64,000 nucleotides of DNA, from NCBI RefSeq assembly GCF_024323335.1, contig NC_066581.1, positions 299,978,536 to 300,042,535 of the forward strand, in the 5' to 3' direction. The position numbers were made by a program, and so were the translations under genes. Shown here piece after piece: positions 32,901 to 42,290 of the stretch (its first letter is position 1; every line of letters begins with the position of its first letter). The notes beneath the pieces were generated by a model. That model was not told the DNA's origin, searched no databases, and saw only the letters and a list, made by a program, of their open reading frames with translations. This DNA comes from Lathyrus oleraceus (lineage: Eukaryota; Streptophyta; Magnoliopsida; Fabales; Fabaceae).

Positions 32901-33756
32901 TTAGACATCTTTAATTTGATTATGCAACTTGTAAATCTTTCATCTCATAAAAATTGAGCAAGTTATGGCCTTGGGAAGTTGACTTTCAAATTAGGGTTTA
33001 GACAAAATGACCTATAATGTTTCAATATAGAAAATGATTTTCCTAGCAAAACTAGCTCTAGGACTCAACATGAAAGTTGTTTGCAATGTCATTTAGAGTA
33101 ACGTTTGTCTTAGAATAATTTTCATATGGTGAAAATTGTAGGAGATAGGTTCTAGGGAGACCCAATTTTGATCAGATGAATTCATCTGGCCAACCACCAC
33201 CAACCAACTTGCTAACCTTCAATTTTATTGGCTTTCTAGGATCATGGTAGACCAAATATGCATAAGATGATGAATTTTGATGTGTCCCTTGAGAAATGTG
33301 ATCAATTGGTGAGAAATCTTGCTGAAGAAGTTACTCAAGATACCCAGACAAACTAGGGTTTCCAAAGTAAACCAACTCCAAACTCTTGAAGAAAACTTGA
33401 TCAAAATAACATGTAGAGATCATTGGGTCTCATATATGATGCTTAGAGACTTTGTGGATCAATAATTCATTGTGCTTTTATCCATGAGGGTATTAAACCC
33501 TAGATATGAACTTGATAGATCAATGAGGATCATGCCTTACCTACAAAGGGTTAGACAAATACAAAGACATATTTTTGGTATTTTGGTTAGTAAAATGACA
33601 ATATACATGTATGATACAATCACATGGTGATTGGTGATCTCTCTCAAAACAAACCCAATGAAAGAGGGGTAAGGAGGATGTCAAGGTATGATCCCAATGC
33701 TAATGCATATGATGAAATTGCATGAGGGATCTTAGGGTCAAAATTGGGGTCTTACA
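29105..33756 (-). repeat. 3' LTR of Ogre-3 (4652 bp, antisense)
   Basis: Left end TGTAGTGGTAAATTC, right end GGGGTCTTACA, then the PPT CTGCCCCTATTTAAGG. The minus-strand TATA-like CTATAAATACA is at 32234-32244, 1.52 kb from the LTR start. Scattered short ORFs lack any family signal. A T12-rich run is at about 30490. Confidence 0.9.
32234..32244 (-). promoter_or_regulatory. TATA-like core promoter in Ogre-3 LTR
   Basis: Minus-strand CTATAAATACA at the same distance (about 1.52 kb) from the LTR start as in Ogre-2 and the solo LTR. Confidence 0.55.
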
Positions 33757-34249
33757 ACTGCCCCTATTTAAGGACGTTCTAACAGAAGAGATGAAGGTTA
33801 AAATCTTCGCATCGACTCAGTCGAATGGGCTTAAATAACAACATAGAAATAAATTTTGGTCCCTAAGAGACCTCATGATGCATATGGTATGAATGTAGAA
33901 GCAAATTCTCTGTGGGGAAATGTTGCCACAAAGGAAAAGAAATCAGAGAGACCGAAAATCTGCAGGAGCATAATGCATTCCATAAGGAAAACTCGCTGGG
34001 GAGACAGAGACTCTGGGGGATAAAGGGTTATGCGTAGGTCAGGCTACGACTTGAAAACTGCTTGGGGACTAGAGGAATTCCATAAAATAGAAAGACTCAG
34101 CCGGGGAAACAAAACATCTGCAGGGGATTCAAGTAGATCAGGATAAAACTGAAGTTATTGAATCAATGCAGGGAAAAGCGATTTCACTAAGGAAAAGCGC
34201 ACTCAACTTAACTGGGGAAGAAATAAACTTCAACATAGGAGGAGCAGAA

Positions 34250-35100
34250 ATTCATTATCCACTACCTGCTACTGGGTAAGGAGATAATAAAAGTCTGACA
34301 GAGAGGACATCTGTCATCGGTTAAGATGAACATATCAAGGATGACTCGCTGGGAACCACCAGGAAGGAATATTCATTACCGGTTACTGGGTAAGAATAGC
34401 CTTGCCGGGGAAAACTGCAGAAATAGGATTTAAATCTACTAGTTACTGGGTAGAAGACCGGAGATGAGAATATCCGTCACCGGTTAAGGTGAACATATCA
34501 AGGATAGACTAAAAGGAAATAAAATCCATCATCGTTTAAGATGAACATATCAAGGATAGTCTTGCTTGGGAATTGTTAAAGAGGATACCCGTCATCGGTT
34601 AAGATGAACATATCAAGGATAAACCAACTGAACAAAAAGTAGGAATTACATCTATCAAATACTGGATAGAAGACCATCAAAGAGAAAATCTGTCACCGGT
34701 TAGGATGAACATATCAAGGATAGACTCTGTTGAGGGGAAGAGCAGGATTCACAGTTGCCGGTTACTGGGTAGAAGACCGCAAAGAGCAGGAAATCTGTCA
34801 TCGGTTAGGATGAACATATCAAGGATTAACTCTCTAGGGAACAAAATAGGGATTACAACTACCTTTTTACTGGGTAGAATACCAAGGATGAGAATACCCA
34901 TCATCGGTTAGGATGAACATATCAAGGATAAACCCAAGTAAGGGAAGAAAATATCCGTCATCGGTTAGGATGAACATATCAAGGGTAGTCTTCCTGGGGA
35001 AACGTGAAAACGAATCCGCTGGAAAAAAAGTTGCTCATGTCGGGTATTGGGCAAAAGTGAAAAACATGAGAAGAATATTACCAGTTACTGGGTAATAGGC
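34250..35100 (-). repeat. Ogre-3 3' region repeat array
   Basis: Eight copies of a plus-strand block GTCATCGGTTAGGATGAACA + TATCAAGGATAGACTC lie near 34315, 34476, 34528, 34590, 34691, 34797, 34901 and 34957. They alternate with GCCGGTTACTGGGTAGAAGA + CC blocks. The array begins at the dyad ATTATC...GATAAT (34254-34287), the shortened form of the dyad in Ogre-1 and Ogre-2. Confidence 0.82.
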
Positions 35101-36419
35101 GCTCAGGGGACCAAAAGCATCTATCTAGGTAAGATATAGAAAGAAAAGGTCAATCAAGACTCAATCCAATTAGGATATAGCTCAAGGGGAGTAATTCCAT
35201 CCAGGTAATCAAATGCGGAGGAAACTAAAACAATGATCATCCACGAGGAAATAACTCAGTGGGGAAGGGAGAAAGGTTAAAATCTTTCGGCTAAAAGCGG
35301 CCGACACTTCTATCATTGAGAGGACAAACACCGAACTTGTATGGGGATGAAGTACCGCCATAACAAAGAATAAGAATCTCAGACAATGAATCAACAAATA
35401 TGATTATGCAAAAATAATGTAATCATGAAATTATACGAGTGTGTGTATATATATATGTATGATTATTATGCTGACAAAACGATCGCAAAGGATACAAAGG
35501 TGTCGCAAAAATTTGAATCATCAGTACAATCTTTGGGCAATCCATAACAAAGGGATACAACTGCCAGAGAACAGGGAGATCAACATCCCAAAGGCTCAAT
35601 ATTATCTGGGGAAGGAGGAGATCTGCTGAGGAAAGGAAATATTATCTAATCTGTAGGGAATTTTAGGTCAACAGCATATCAAATGGGAAACAACCATACA
35701 GAGGATAAACACAAATAGCTGCTCAGAAACCAGGAGGAAACTCTGACTAGGAGTGAGTCAGATGACTAGTGGAGAAGGAACCAATGTGACCACTGGGGAA
35801 ATCCATCTTACTCTACTGAAGATCAAAACAGAAAATAAATCCTGCTAAGGAACACACAAACTCTGTCGGGGACTAAATCAACCAACTCAGCTGGGAAAAG
35901 TACAGAAGCTCCACTGGGGATCAAACACTCCATAGGGGAACTGGATCAACAAACTCGGCTAAGGATACCCGAAGGGTTATCTGCTTGGGGAACCCATAGA
36001 GCTCCACACTTAAGACTTATTGTTTTTCGAAATATTGTTGATATTTCTTTTTAATTGCTTTAAAACTCTTGCTTTTATATGTTTAAATTTAAATTCAAAA
36101 ATGATCATAATAAAGTTGAAAACTATTTGGCTGAAGTAAATAAGAGTGGAAACAATTGGATAAAAGCTCAACTTTATTTAATAGAATGGTAGTCTGTAAA
36201 TGACAAGACTACATAGATCTTTACAAAGTTGAAAATGGTAACTTACATGGAAAAAGGTTACATTGAATACAAATGATCACTAATCCTTCTACCAACTCTT
36301 GATATCCACTGTGCTTTTGGCTGCTACTGGGGACGATGAATTGATGTCAACCCTTGTGCTCAACAAAGTTTCTCCAAAATTGGAAGATCAGCAGAATGCA
36401 GTTACTTGCCATAATCCCT

Positions 36420-36590
36420 AATTTTTGCATAAGTTTCCCCAAGATGGGGTACTCAACTTATGGGGAAAAATTATTTTTTGTTTTATGTCTCTAACTTTTG
36501 CCTGGATCGCCCTTTCGAGTTTTCAATTCACTGAGACGCTCATTTTTGCCTAAGCCTCCCTTTCGAGTTTTCAACTTAGCGAGTTGTTCT
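36420..36590 (-). other. Triple stem-loop motif after Ogre-3 pol stop
   Basis: Minus-strand counterpart of 3072-3219. Stem-loop 1: CTAAG (36550-36554) with CTTAG (36575-36579), inner CTC-GAAA-GGG in sense with a tolerated T-G pair. Stem-loop 2: TGAAT/ATCCA, one mismatch. Stem-loop 3: ATAAGTT (36429-36435) with AACTTAT (36455-36461) around CCCC-5-GGGG. The third outer stem differs in sequence from Ogre-1 (CTAGATT/AATCTAG) yet pairs over all seven positions. Confidence 0.65.
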
Positions 36591-36598
36591 TTTCTTTT

Positions 36599-37981
36599 TT
36601 AGGCGAAACATTTCTTGACTGCATCTGCGTTCACAGGACGAGTGAACTCTTCACCATCCATAGTTGTAAGAATCAAAGTGTCGCCTGAAAAGGCTCTCTT
36701 AACAACATATGGGCCTTCAAAATTAGGAGTCCATTTGCCCCTAGAATCTGGTTTAAACTATAAAATCTTCTTGAGCACAAGGTCGCCTTCCCTGAATACC
36801 CGAGGTCTGACCTTCTTATCAAAAGCTTTCTTCGTCCTTTGCTGATATAACTGACTATGGCAATTGGCAGTTAATCTCTTCTCTTTAATTAAATTCAGCT
36901 GATCAAACCTAGTTTGACACCATTCAGCCTCAGTCAACTTGGCTTCCATGAGCACACACAATGAAGGAATCTCAACCTCTACGGGGAGTACTGCTTCCAT
37001 ACCATATACAAGAGAGAAGGGGGTTTCCCCCGCTGAAGTGCGAATAGATATACGATACCCATGCAAAGCAAATGGGAGCATCTCATGCCAATCCTTATAT
37101 GTCACAACCATCTTCTGAATAATCTTCTTCATTTTTTTGTTCGCAGATTCAACAGCCCCATTCATCTTGGGTCTGTAGGGAGAAGAATTATGATGTATAA
37201 TCTTGAAGTCTTTGCAAAGAGCTTCCACCATATTATTGTTCAAGTTCGTTTCATTATCAGTAATGATCTTACTTGGCATACCATAACGGCATATAATTTG
37301 ATTCTTGATAAACCTCACAACAACTTGCTTGGTTACATTTGCGTACGATGTCGCTTCAACCCATTTTGGTAAGTAGTCAATTGCCACTAAAATGAAACGA
37401 TGCCCATTCGAAGCTTCAGCCTCAATCATCCCAATCATGTCAATTCCCCACATGGAGAAAGGCCATGAGGAAGAAATAACATTCAACAGTGTCAGAGGAA
37501 CATGAATCTTATCTGCATATATTTGACACTTGTGGCATTTCTTCACAAACTTGCAATAGTCAAATTCCATTGTCAGCCAATAGTAACCTGCTCGCAACAT
37601 CTTCTTCGCCATTGCATGTCCATTGGAATGAGTACCAAAGGAACCTTCATGGACTTCAGTCATCAACAAGTCTGCTTCGTGTCTATCCATGCATCTGAGC
37701 AGAACCATGTCGATGTTTCTCTTGTACAACACATCACCATTCAGGTAGAAGTTGTCGACTAATCTTCTCAAAGTCTTCTTATCTTTCAAAGATGCCCCAG
37801 ATGGGTAAATCTGACTTTGGAGGAAACAATTGATGTCGTAATACCACGAATTTTCATTTTTGACCTCTTCCACAGCAAACACATGAGCTGGCCTATCAAG
37901 ACGCATCACGGTCAAATTGGGAACCTCATTCCAATATTTCACTACTATCATTGATACCAACGTTGCAAGAGCATCTGCCAT
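36599..37981 (-). pseudogene. Ogre-3 integrase (core uninterrupted, stop before C-terminal module)
   Basis: The longest open frame in the window, 407 residues from 37981 to 36758. It has the HHCC zinc finger (VHEGSFGTHSNGH, KKCHKCQIYAD), the catalytic Asp in GIDMIGMIEAE, Asp in IITDNETN and Glu in GAVESANKK, and YGMEAVLPVEVEIP. A TAG at 36755-36757 precedes the C-terminal FKPDSRGKW/GPYVVKRAFSG module, which stays readable to TAA at 36599-36601. The Trp codon that is a stop in Ogre-1 and Ogre-2 is intact. The polyprotein frame upstream is broken at about 37965, so no full pol could be made. I call it a pseudogene, but the domain itself looks intact. Confidence 0.88.
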
Positions 37982-38658
37982 CGGTTTTCATCTCGAGGGA
38001 TATGATGAAATTCAACCTTGGTAAAGAAAGTTGAAATCCTCCTCGCATAATCTCTATACGGTATCAAACCGGGTTGATTCGTCTCCCATTCACCTTTGAT
38101 CTGATTCACAACCAAATCTGAATCTCCAAAGACATCTAAATGCTTGATTCTGAGATCAATGGCCTCTTCGAGCCCCATATTGCAAGCTTCATATTCTGCC
38201 ATGTTGTTTGTACACTTGAAAGTCAATCTAGCTATAAATGGAAAATGTGTTCCTTGAGGAGTAATGATTATTGCCCCAATGCCATTACCATACTGATTAA
38301 CAGCTCCATCAAATACCATGCCCCAACGGGAACCATGTTCTGGCCCTTTTTCAAGCAATGGTTCATCACAATCTTTCATTTTTAAGTACAAGATCTCTTC
38401 ATCAGGAAAGTCATATTGTACTGACTGATAATCTTCAATCACTTCTACTTCTTTACCTAGAGCACATATTGATGAATAACTAGTTTCTTGAGAATTCCAC
38501 ATATAGCAGTTGCCCTTAGACCTGACTCCTCTCATGATCACCTCATTTTTTGCATTAGTAATCAAGCATTCAATTTTTGTGAAGTTCACATTTAGACCTT
38601 GGTCGCATAGTTGACTGATACTGATCAGGTTTGCAGTCAATCCTTTAACAAGCAACAC
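37948..38658 (-). pseudogene. Chimeric ORF: SIRE GAG-pre-integrase fused in frame to Ogre-3 aRNase H
   Basis: A 236-codon open frame spans the junction of two element types. Residues 1 to about 72 (KGLTANLISISQLCDQGLNV, then MRGVRSKGNCYMW) are the GAG-pre-integrase region of a SIRE-like copia. From about residue 75 (IEDYQSVQYDFPDEEILYLK) the frame is Ogre spacer, then the archaeal-type RNase H with MVFDGAVNQYGNGIG, NNMAEYEA and DVFGDSDLVVNQ. It ends in a frameshift tail before the integrase. The join at about 38443 keeps the frame. This looks like the product of a deletion between an Ogre and a SIRE inserted in it; there is no evidence of expression. Confidence 0.8.
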
Positions 38659-39866
38659 ATTATCAAGGTTAGGGACTCCAGATAGGTCAGCTTTCCAATC
38701 CCCTTGATTTCACCCTTTGCTCCATCACCAAAAGTTACATAACTGGTGGCATGAGGTCGGAGGTCAATTAGCAGGTTTTTGCTTCCAGTCATGTGTCTGG
38801 AGCATCCACTATCAAAGTACCAATCTTCTTTGGTTGAGACTCTGAAGGAGGTGTGAGCTATCAAGTTAGTAGCACCAGCTCTATGAACCCACTGTTTTTT
38901 GTTAATATGGATGTGTTGTTTGGGTCTAGGTTGATGATGAGTAGGACTAGGATAGCCATACAGCCTAAAGCAGAATGGTTTTATGTGGCCAAATTTCCCA
39001 CAGTAATGACATCTCCATCTTTGGTGTTTTTCTTTATGTTGTCTTTCCTTGTGATGTTGAGACACATGATGTGACATCTTTGGTTTGCTACCAGTGGGAC
39101 TACAATCAGGAGAGGATTCATTGAACCCAAGACTAGTCATGTCTCCCGCCATCTTTCCAGTCTGGAGGATTTTGTCTAAGGTGTCAGATCCACTGTTTAG
39201 CATTCTGACATACTTCGTCATCTCATCCAGTTTGGAGTTCAAGAACATGGCTTCGATCTTCAACTTAGAAATGGTTTCTAAGTGTTTTGTCTTCTCATCC
39301 TCTAGTTGGGTTATCAGTTTCCTCTGATTCTCCACTTGTTGACACACTTCTTCACTTCTGAAACACAACTTCCTGTAGGAAGTAGCTAATTCATCCAAAG
39401 TTAATTCATCATCACTAGAGTCTTCATCAGAATCCCATCTTCCAGTCAAGGCAGTCACAAGATTGGCAGACTCTCCTTCTGTTTCACTTTCAGAGTTGTC
39501 ATCAGAACAAGTAGCAGCAAGACTCTTCTTCTGTTTCTTGAGATAGGTCTCACATTCAGCTCTAATGTGTCCATACCCTTATCATTCATGGCACTGAATT
39601 CCTTTGCCCTGTTTGGATTTTTCCTCAGATTTTGTTCTTCTTCCAACATCATTGGGCCTATTGATGTCAAATGAGTTCTTCTTGACATTAGACTTTAACC
39701 TCACATCCATCCTCTTCAGGAGTTTGTTGAATTGTCTTCCAAGTAATGCTACATCATTTGCCAGACCTTCATCAGTATCCTGACTACTGTCTTCCTCTTT
39801 CTCTTCAGTGTTTGACATAAAGGCTATGCTTTTGACTTTCTTTTTAGATCCATCACTCATTCCCAA
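38637..39866 (-). pseudogene. SIRE-like gag C-terminus, zinc knuckle and protease
   Basis: Three overlapping frames continue the polyprotein: 39866-39582, 39688-39455 and 39458-38637. The last contains an acidic segment, a coiled-coil-like helix (QQVENQRKLITQLEDEKTKH and onward), the CCHC knuckle CHYCGKFGHIKPFC (about 39014-38973) and the aspartic protease motif WYFDSGCSRHMTG (about 38827-38789). The knuckle packages RNA and the protease matures the polyprotein. Two frameshifts (near 39600 and 39460) separate this part from the N-terminal gag. The frame ends just before the GAG-pre-integrase segment, which lies in the chimeric ORF. Confidence 0.82.
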
Positions 39867-39875
39867 CTTGAATGT

Positions 39876-40493
39876 TTAGAGGGATCTAATTAGCTCATCC
39901 ACTCTCATCTTGCAAATATCTTGAGATTCTTCTATGGCTGTCACTTTCATGGCAAATCTCTTGGGAAGTGACCTGAGAATTTTCCTCACAAGCTTTTCAT
40001 CTGACATCTTCTTACCCAGGGCTCCTAAGGCATTAGCAATTTCAAGGATATTCATATGGAAGTCATGAATACTTTCATCTTCTTTCATCCTCAAATTCTC
40101 AAACTTAGTAGTAAGCAGTTGCAATCTAGACATCTTCACTCTAGAGGTACCTTCATGAGTGGTTTTGAGAATATTCCAAGCATCTTTAGCCACCTCACAG
40201 TTGTTCACTAGTCTGAAGATGTTCTTGTCAACCCCATTGAATATATCATTCAATGCTTTAGAGTTTCCAAGAGCTAGTTCATCCTCCTCCTTGGTCCATT
40301 CTTCCTCAGGCTTCTTATCAGTTGTAACTTCTCCTTCCTTCGGAGTGAAGAGATGTTCCCAGCCTGTTAGAACAACCTTCCAAGCCTTATTATCCAAAGA
40401 TTTCAAGAAGGTTATGATTCGAGGTTTCCAGTAGTCATAGTTAGATCCATTCATAATTGATGGTCTGTGTACAGATCCTCTGTCTCTATCCAT
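39876..40493 (-). pseudogene. SIRE-like gag N-terminal region (UBN2 domain)
   Basis: 205 codons beginning MDRDRGSVHRPSIMNGSNYDYWK just after the PBS. The gag polyprotein N-terminal and UBN2 domains are recognisable by the YDYWKPRIITFLKSLD block, WNILKTTHEGTSRVKMSRLQ and KILRSLPKRFAMKVTAIEE. Gag forms the virus-like particle. The frame stops at 39876 (IRSL-stop) where the family normally reads on into the zinc-knuckle part, which follows in another frame. Divergence is low compared with the Ogre ORFs, suggesting a younger insertion. Confidence 0.85.
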
Positions 40494-40546
40494 AGTACCA
40501 GAAAGTAACGTCCCAAGATCTCACCCAGAACCAGAGCATGATGCCT

Positions 40547-40558
40547 GCTCTGATACAA
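40547..40558 (-). other. Primer-binding site of the SIRE-like element
   Basis: Minus strand TTGTATCAGAGC, two bases from the LTR end (...TTTCA), matches the TGGTATCAGAGC initiator-tRNA-Met site with one change. This fixes the LTR boundary and orientation. Confidence 0.8.
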
Positions 40559-40560
40559 AT

Positions 40561-41536
40561 TGAAATTCTGGTATCAGATATGAGATGTTGAAGGTAATGT
40601 CACGACACTAATATCTGAACAACAAATAAAATATAAATAGGATAAAAACAAAGAAACAATTGAACAAGCGACACAAGCAATTGTTAACCTAGTTCGGTGC
40701 AAACTCACCTACGTCTGGGGGCTACCAAGCCAGGAAGGAAATCCACTAAACATAATTAGTTCAAAGACTCTCAGTAAACAACTTCAAGTTACAGTCTTTT
40801 CACCTAATCTCTACCCGTGTGACTTCTATCTAAGAACTTTTAGATATGAGACCCTTCTCACTCCCCCTCAATCACAGCAGTGATATAAAAACAAATACAA
40901 AATAAAGAAGACACACTTCAAGGACACATACTTGATCTTGCTTAAAAGCTTCAACCAAGTAAACAAACACTCGTGCTTCAAATCTTAGAGTGGACAAAAT
41001 ACAATACAAAAGTCAGTCCAATTTATACATCAATAAGATGAATGAATGGCTCATAATACACAAGCTCACACAAGAATAAAACCCTAAAACTCTCTCACTT
41101 TATCGTTCGTTTCTTGTGTATCTAAAACAGTTTTTACATGGCCTTTAAATAGAAGCTTTTTTGAATAGGCATGGGTAGCATAAAACCCTAATCCTATTTT
41201 CCTTGCGTATCTCCTAAGAAACAGCAGCTAATCATCCCTTATTGGAAAATAGAAAAATCTGGTTTTAAATCAAATTACTCCTTGAATAGTGCATTCAATC
41301 TCCACATAGGCACACACAGATTTGCATGAAAAGCACAATATCAAGATACATAACATTCAGACTGAATGTTCTGTATACACATGTCTTAACATCGGGTCTG
41401 ACATCTTAGCTAAATCTTGCACAACCATATTTAAACATCCTGCAGGAAGCTGATATCACATGTCAAGACAACACGCGTGACAACTTGTGATAACTCTAAG
41501 TTTTACCAAAATTGGTGCCAACACGTAAAACCAACA
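40561..41536 (-). repeat. 5' LTR of the SIRE-like element (976 bp, antisense)
   Basis: From TGAAATTCTGGTATCAG to GTAAAACCAACA, so on the minus strand it starts TGTTGG and ends CA. It shares the block 'ctgggggctaccaagccag' and the start TGAAATTCT with the LTR at 60891, showing family relationship. On the minus strand, cctttaaatag at about 41141-41151 is a weak TATA candidate. Confidence 0.85.
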
Positions 41537-41672
41537 CACATGGTTCTTGGTGATCTCTCCCAAAACAAACCCAATGAAATAGGGGTAAGGAGGATGCCAA
41601 GGTATGATCCCAATGCTAATGCATATGATGAAATTTCATGAGGGGTCTTAGGGTAAAAATCGGGGTCTTACA
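41537..41672 (-). repeat. Terminal 136 bp of the Ogre-3 5' LTR
   Basis: Matches the right ends of the other antisense Ogre LTRs (CACATGG...GGTGATCTCTCCC, AATGCATATGATG, GGGGTCTTACA). It is followed by the GATAA target duplication at 41673-41677. Confidence 0.9.
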
Positions 41673-41677
41673 GATAA

Positions 41678-41896
41678 GAAATGTTCAGAAGTGTTGATTA
41701 TCTTGTAGAAAACACATCTCAGAGTCAGAGTGCACTAGGTTCAGAGTTTGATGACATCACACGTCATTCGTTCAGAGGCCGAACTTATATCTAGTATCTG
41801 CATACTAAACAAAACCATTAGGGTACAAAAAATTTCTATATGTATTATTATCATCAAAACATAAGAACAAATGCATAACCAAATCTTGTTCTTACA
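41678..41896 (-). repeat. Copia A 5' LTR, right portion
   Basis: Completes the LTR broken at 26152. The right end AAATCTTGTTCTTACA reads on the minus strand TGTAAGAACAAGATTT, matching the start of the copia B LTR (TGTTGGAACAAG) and including TTTTGATGATAA. Confidence 0.78.
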
Positions 41897-42290
41897 GTAC
41901 GAAATGGAATGATTTAAGGGAATATTATTGTTTTCCTTGGGCCAGAATGCACAAATATCCACAAGCCCATGATCCAAGACAACATGCAAATCCTAGTGGA
42001 AGTGACTATATAAGGATCTCTTGGAGGAAATGAAGGAAGTTTAGCATTTAAGAGAAAGGAGAACTTAGTAAAATTAAGAGAAGAGAGTAAGCTGAACAAT
42101 GTAGAGAAATTATTCTTCTCATCATTTCAAGTGTACGCTACCAGTATCTGACGTAACAGAATTCGTATCTTGGTGACTAACAATTGCAATAAGAGGAAGA
42201 ATTTACTCTTAGGTTTCTCTTTTTTCATTATGTGTTTAAGAATATTTAGCTTAAGAGCTAGTATTGATGTATTTACTATGCTCATAATGA
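41897..42290. other. Unassigned sequence, possibly a foreign LTR fragment
   Basis: No coding sequence. ACTATATAAGGATCTC at about 42006 looks like a TATA box followed by an A/G-rich leader, as in copia LTRs, and the stretch leads straight into copia B integrase without gag. I could not match it to another LTR of the window. Confidence 0.35.

Larger units (their letters stand above)
33775..36598 (-). other. Ogre-3 3' non-coding region
   Basis: About 2.8 kb between pol stop and PPT with no supported gene. It contains the repeat array at 34250-35100, the purine-rich 'ctggggaa' tract at 35100-36000, an AT-rich part at 36000-36400, and the triple stem-loop at 36420-36590. Confidence 0.75.
38444..41536 (-). 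mobile_element. SIRE/Maximus-like Ty1/copia, 5' part, inserted in Ogre-3 5' LTR
   Basis: On the minus strand: LTR (41536-40561), PBS, gag, zinc knuckle, protease and GAG-pre-integrase, then an abrupt join to Ogre-3 at about 38443. The Ogre LTR is present directly on the right (41537-41672), so the copia landed in the Ogre 5' LTR. Integrase, RT, RNase H and 3' LTR are missing, presumably removed by the same deletion that took the Ogre gag and RT. Confidence 0.85.
26153..41672 (-). mobile_element. Ogre-3: Tat/Ogre element inserted in copia A LTR, antisense, internally rearranged
   Basis: The left end TGTAGCGGTAAATTC (26153) is preceded by GATAA and the right end GGGGTCTTACA (41672) is followed by GATAA, a 5-bp target duplication as expected for this superfamily. 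Minus-strand order is: 5' LTR start (41672-41537, 136 bases), SIRE-like insertion remnant (41536-38444), then aRNase H and integrase (38443-36599). The stem-loops and 3' region (36598-33775), PPT, and 3' LTR (33756-29105) follow. The 3' LTR is interrupted by the 2.95-kb tandem duplication. Gag, protease and RT have been lost together with most of the 5' LTR. Confidence 0.9.
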
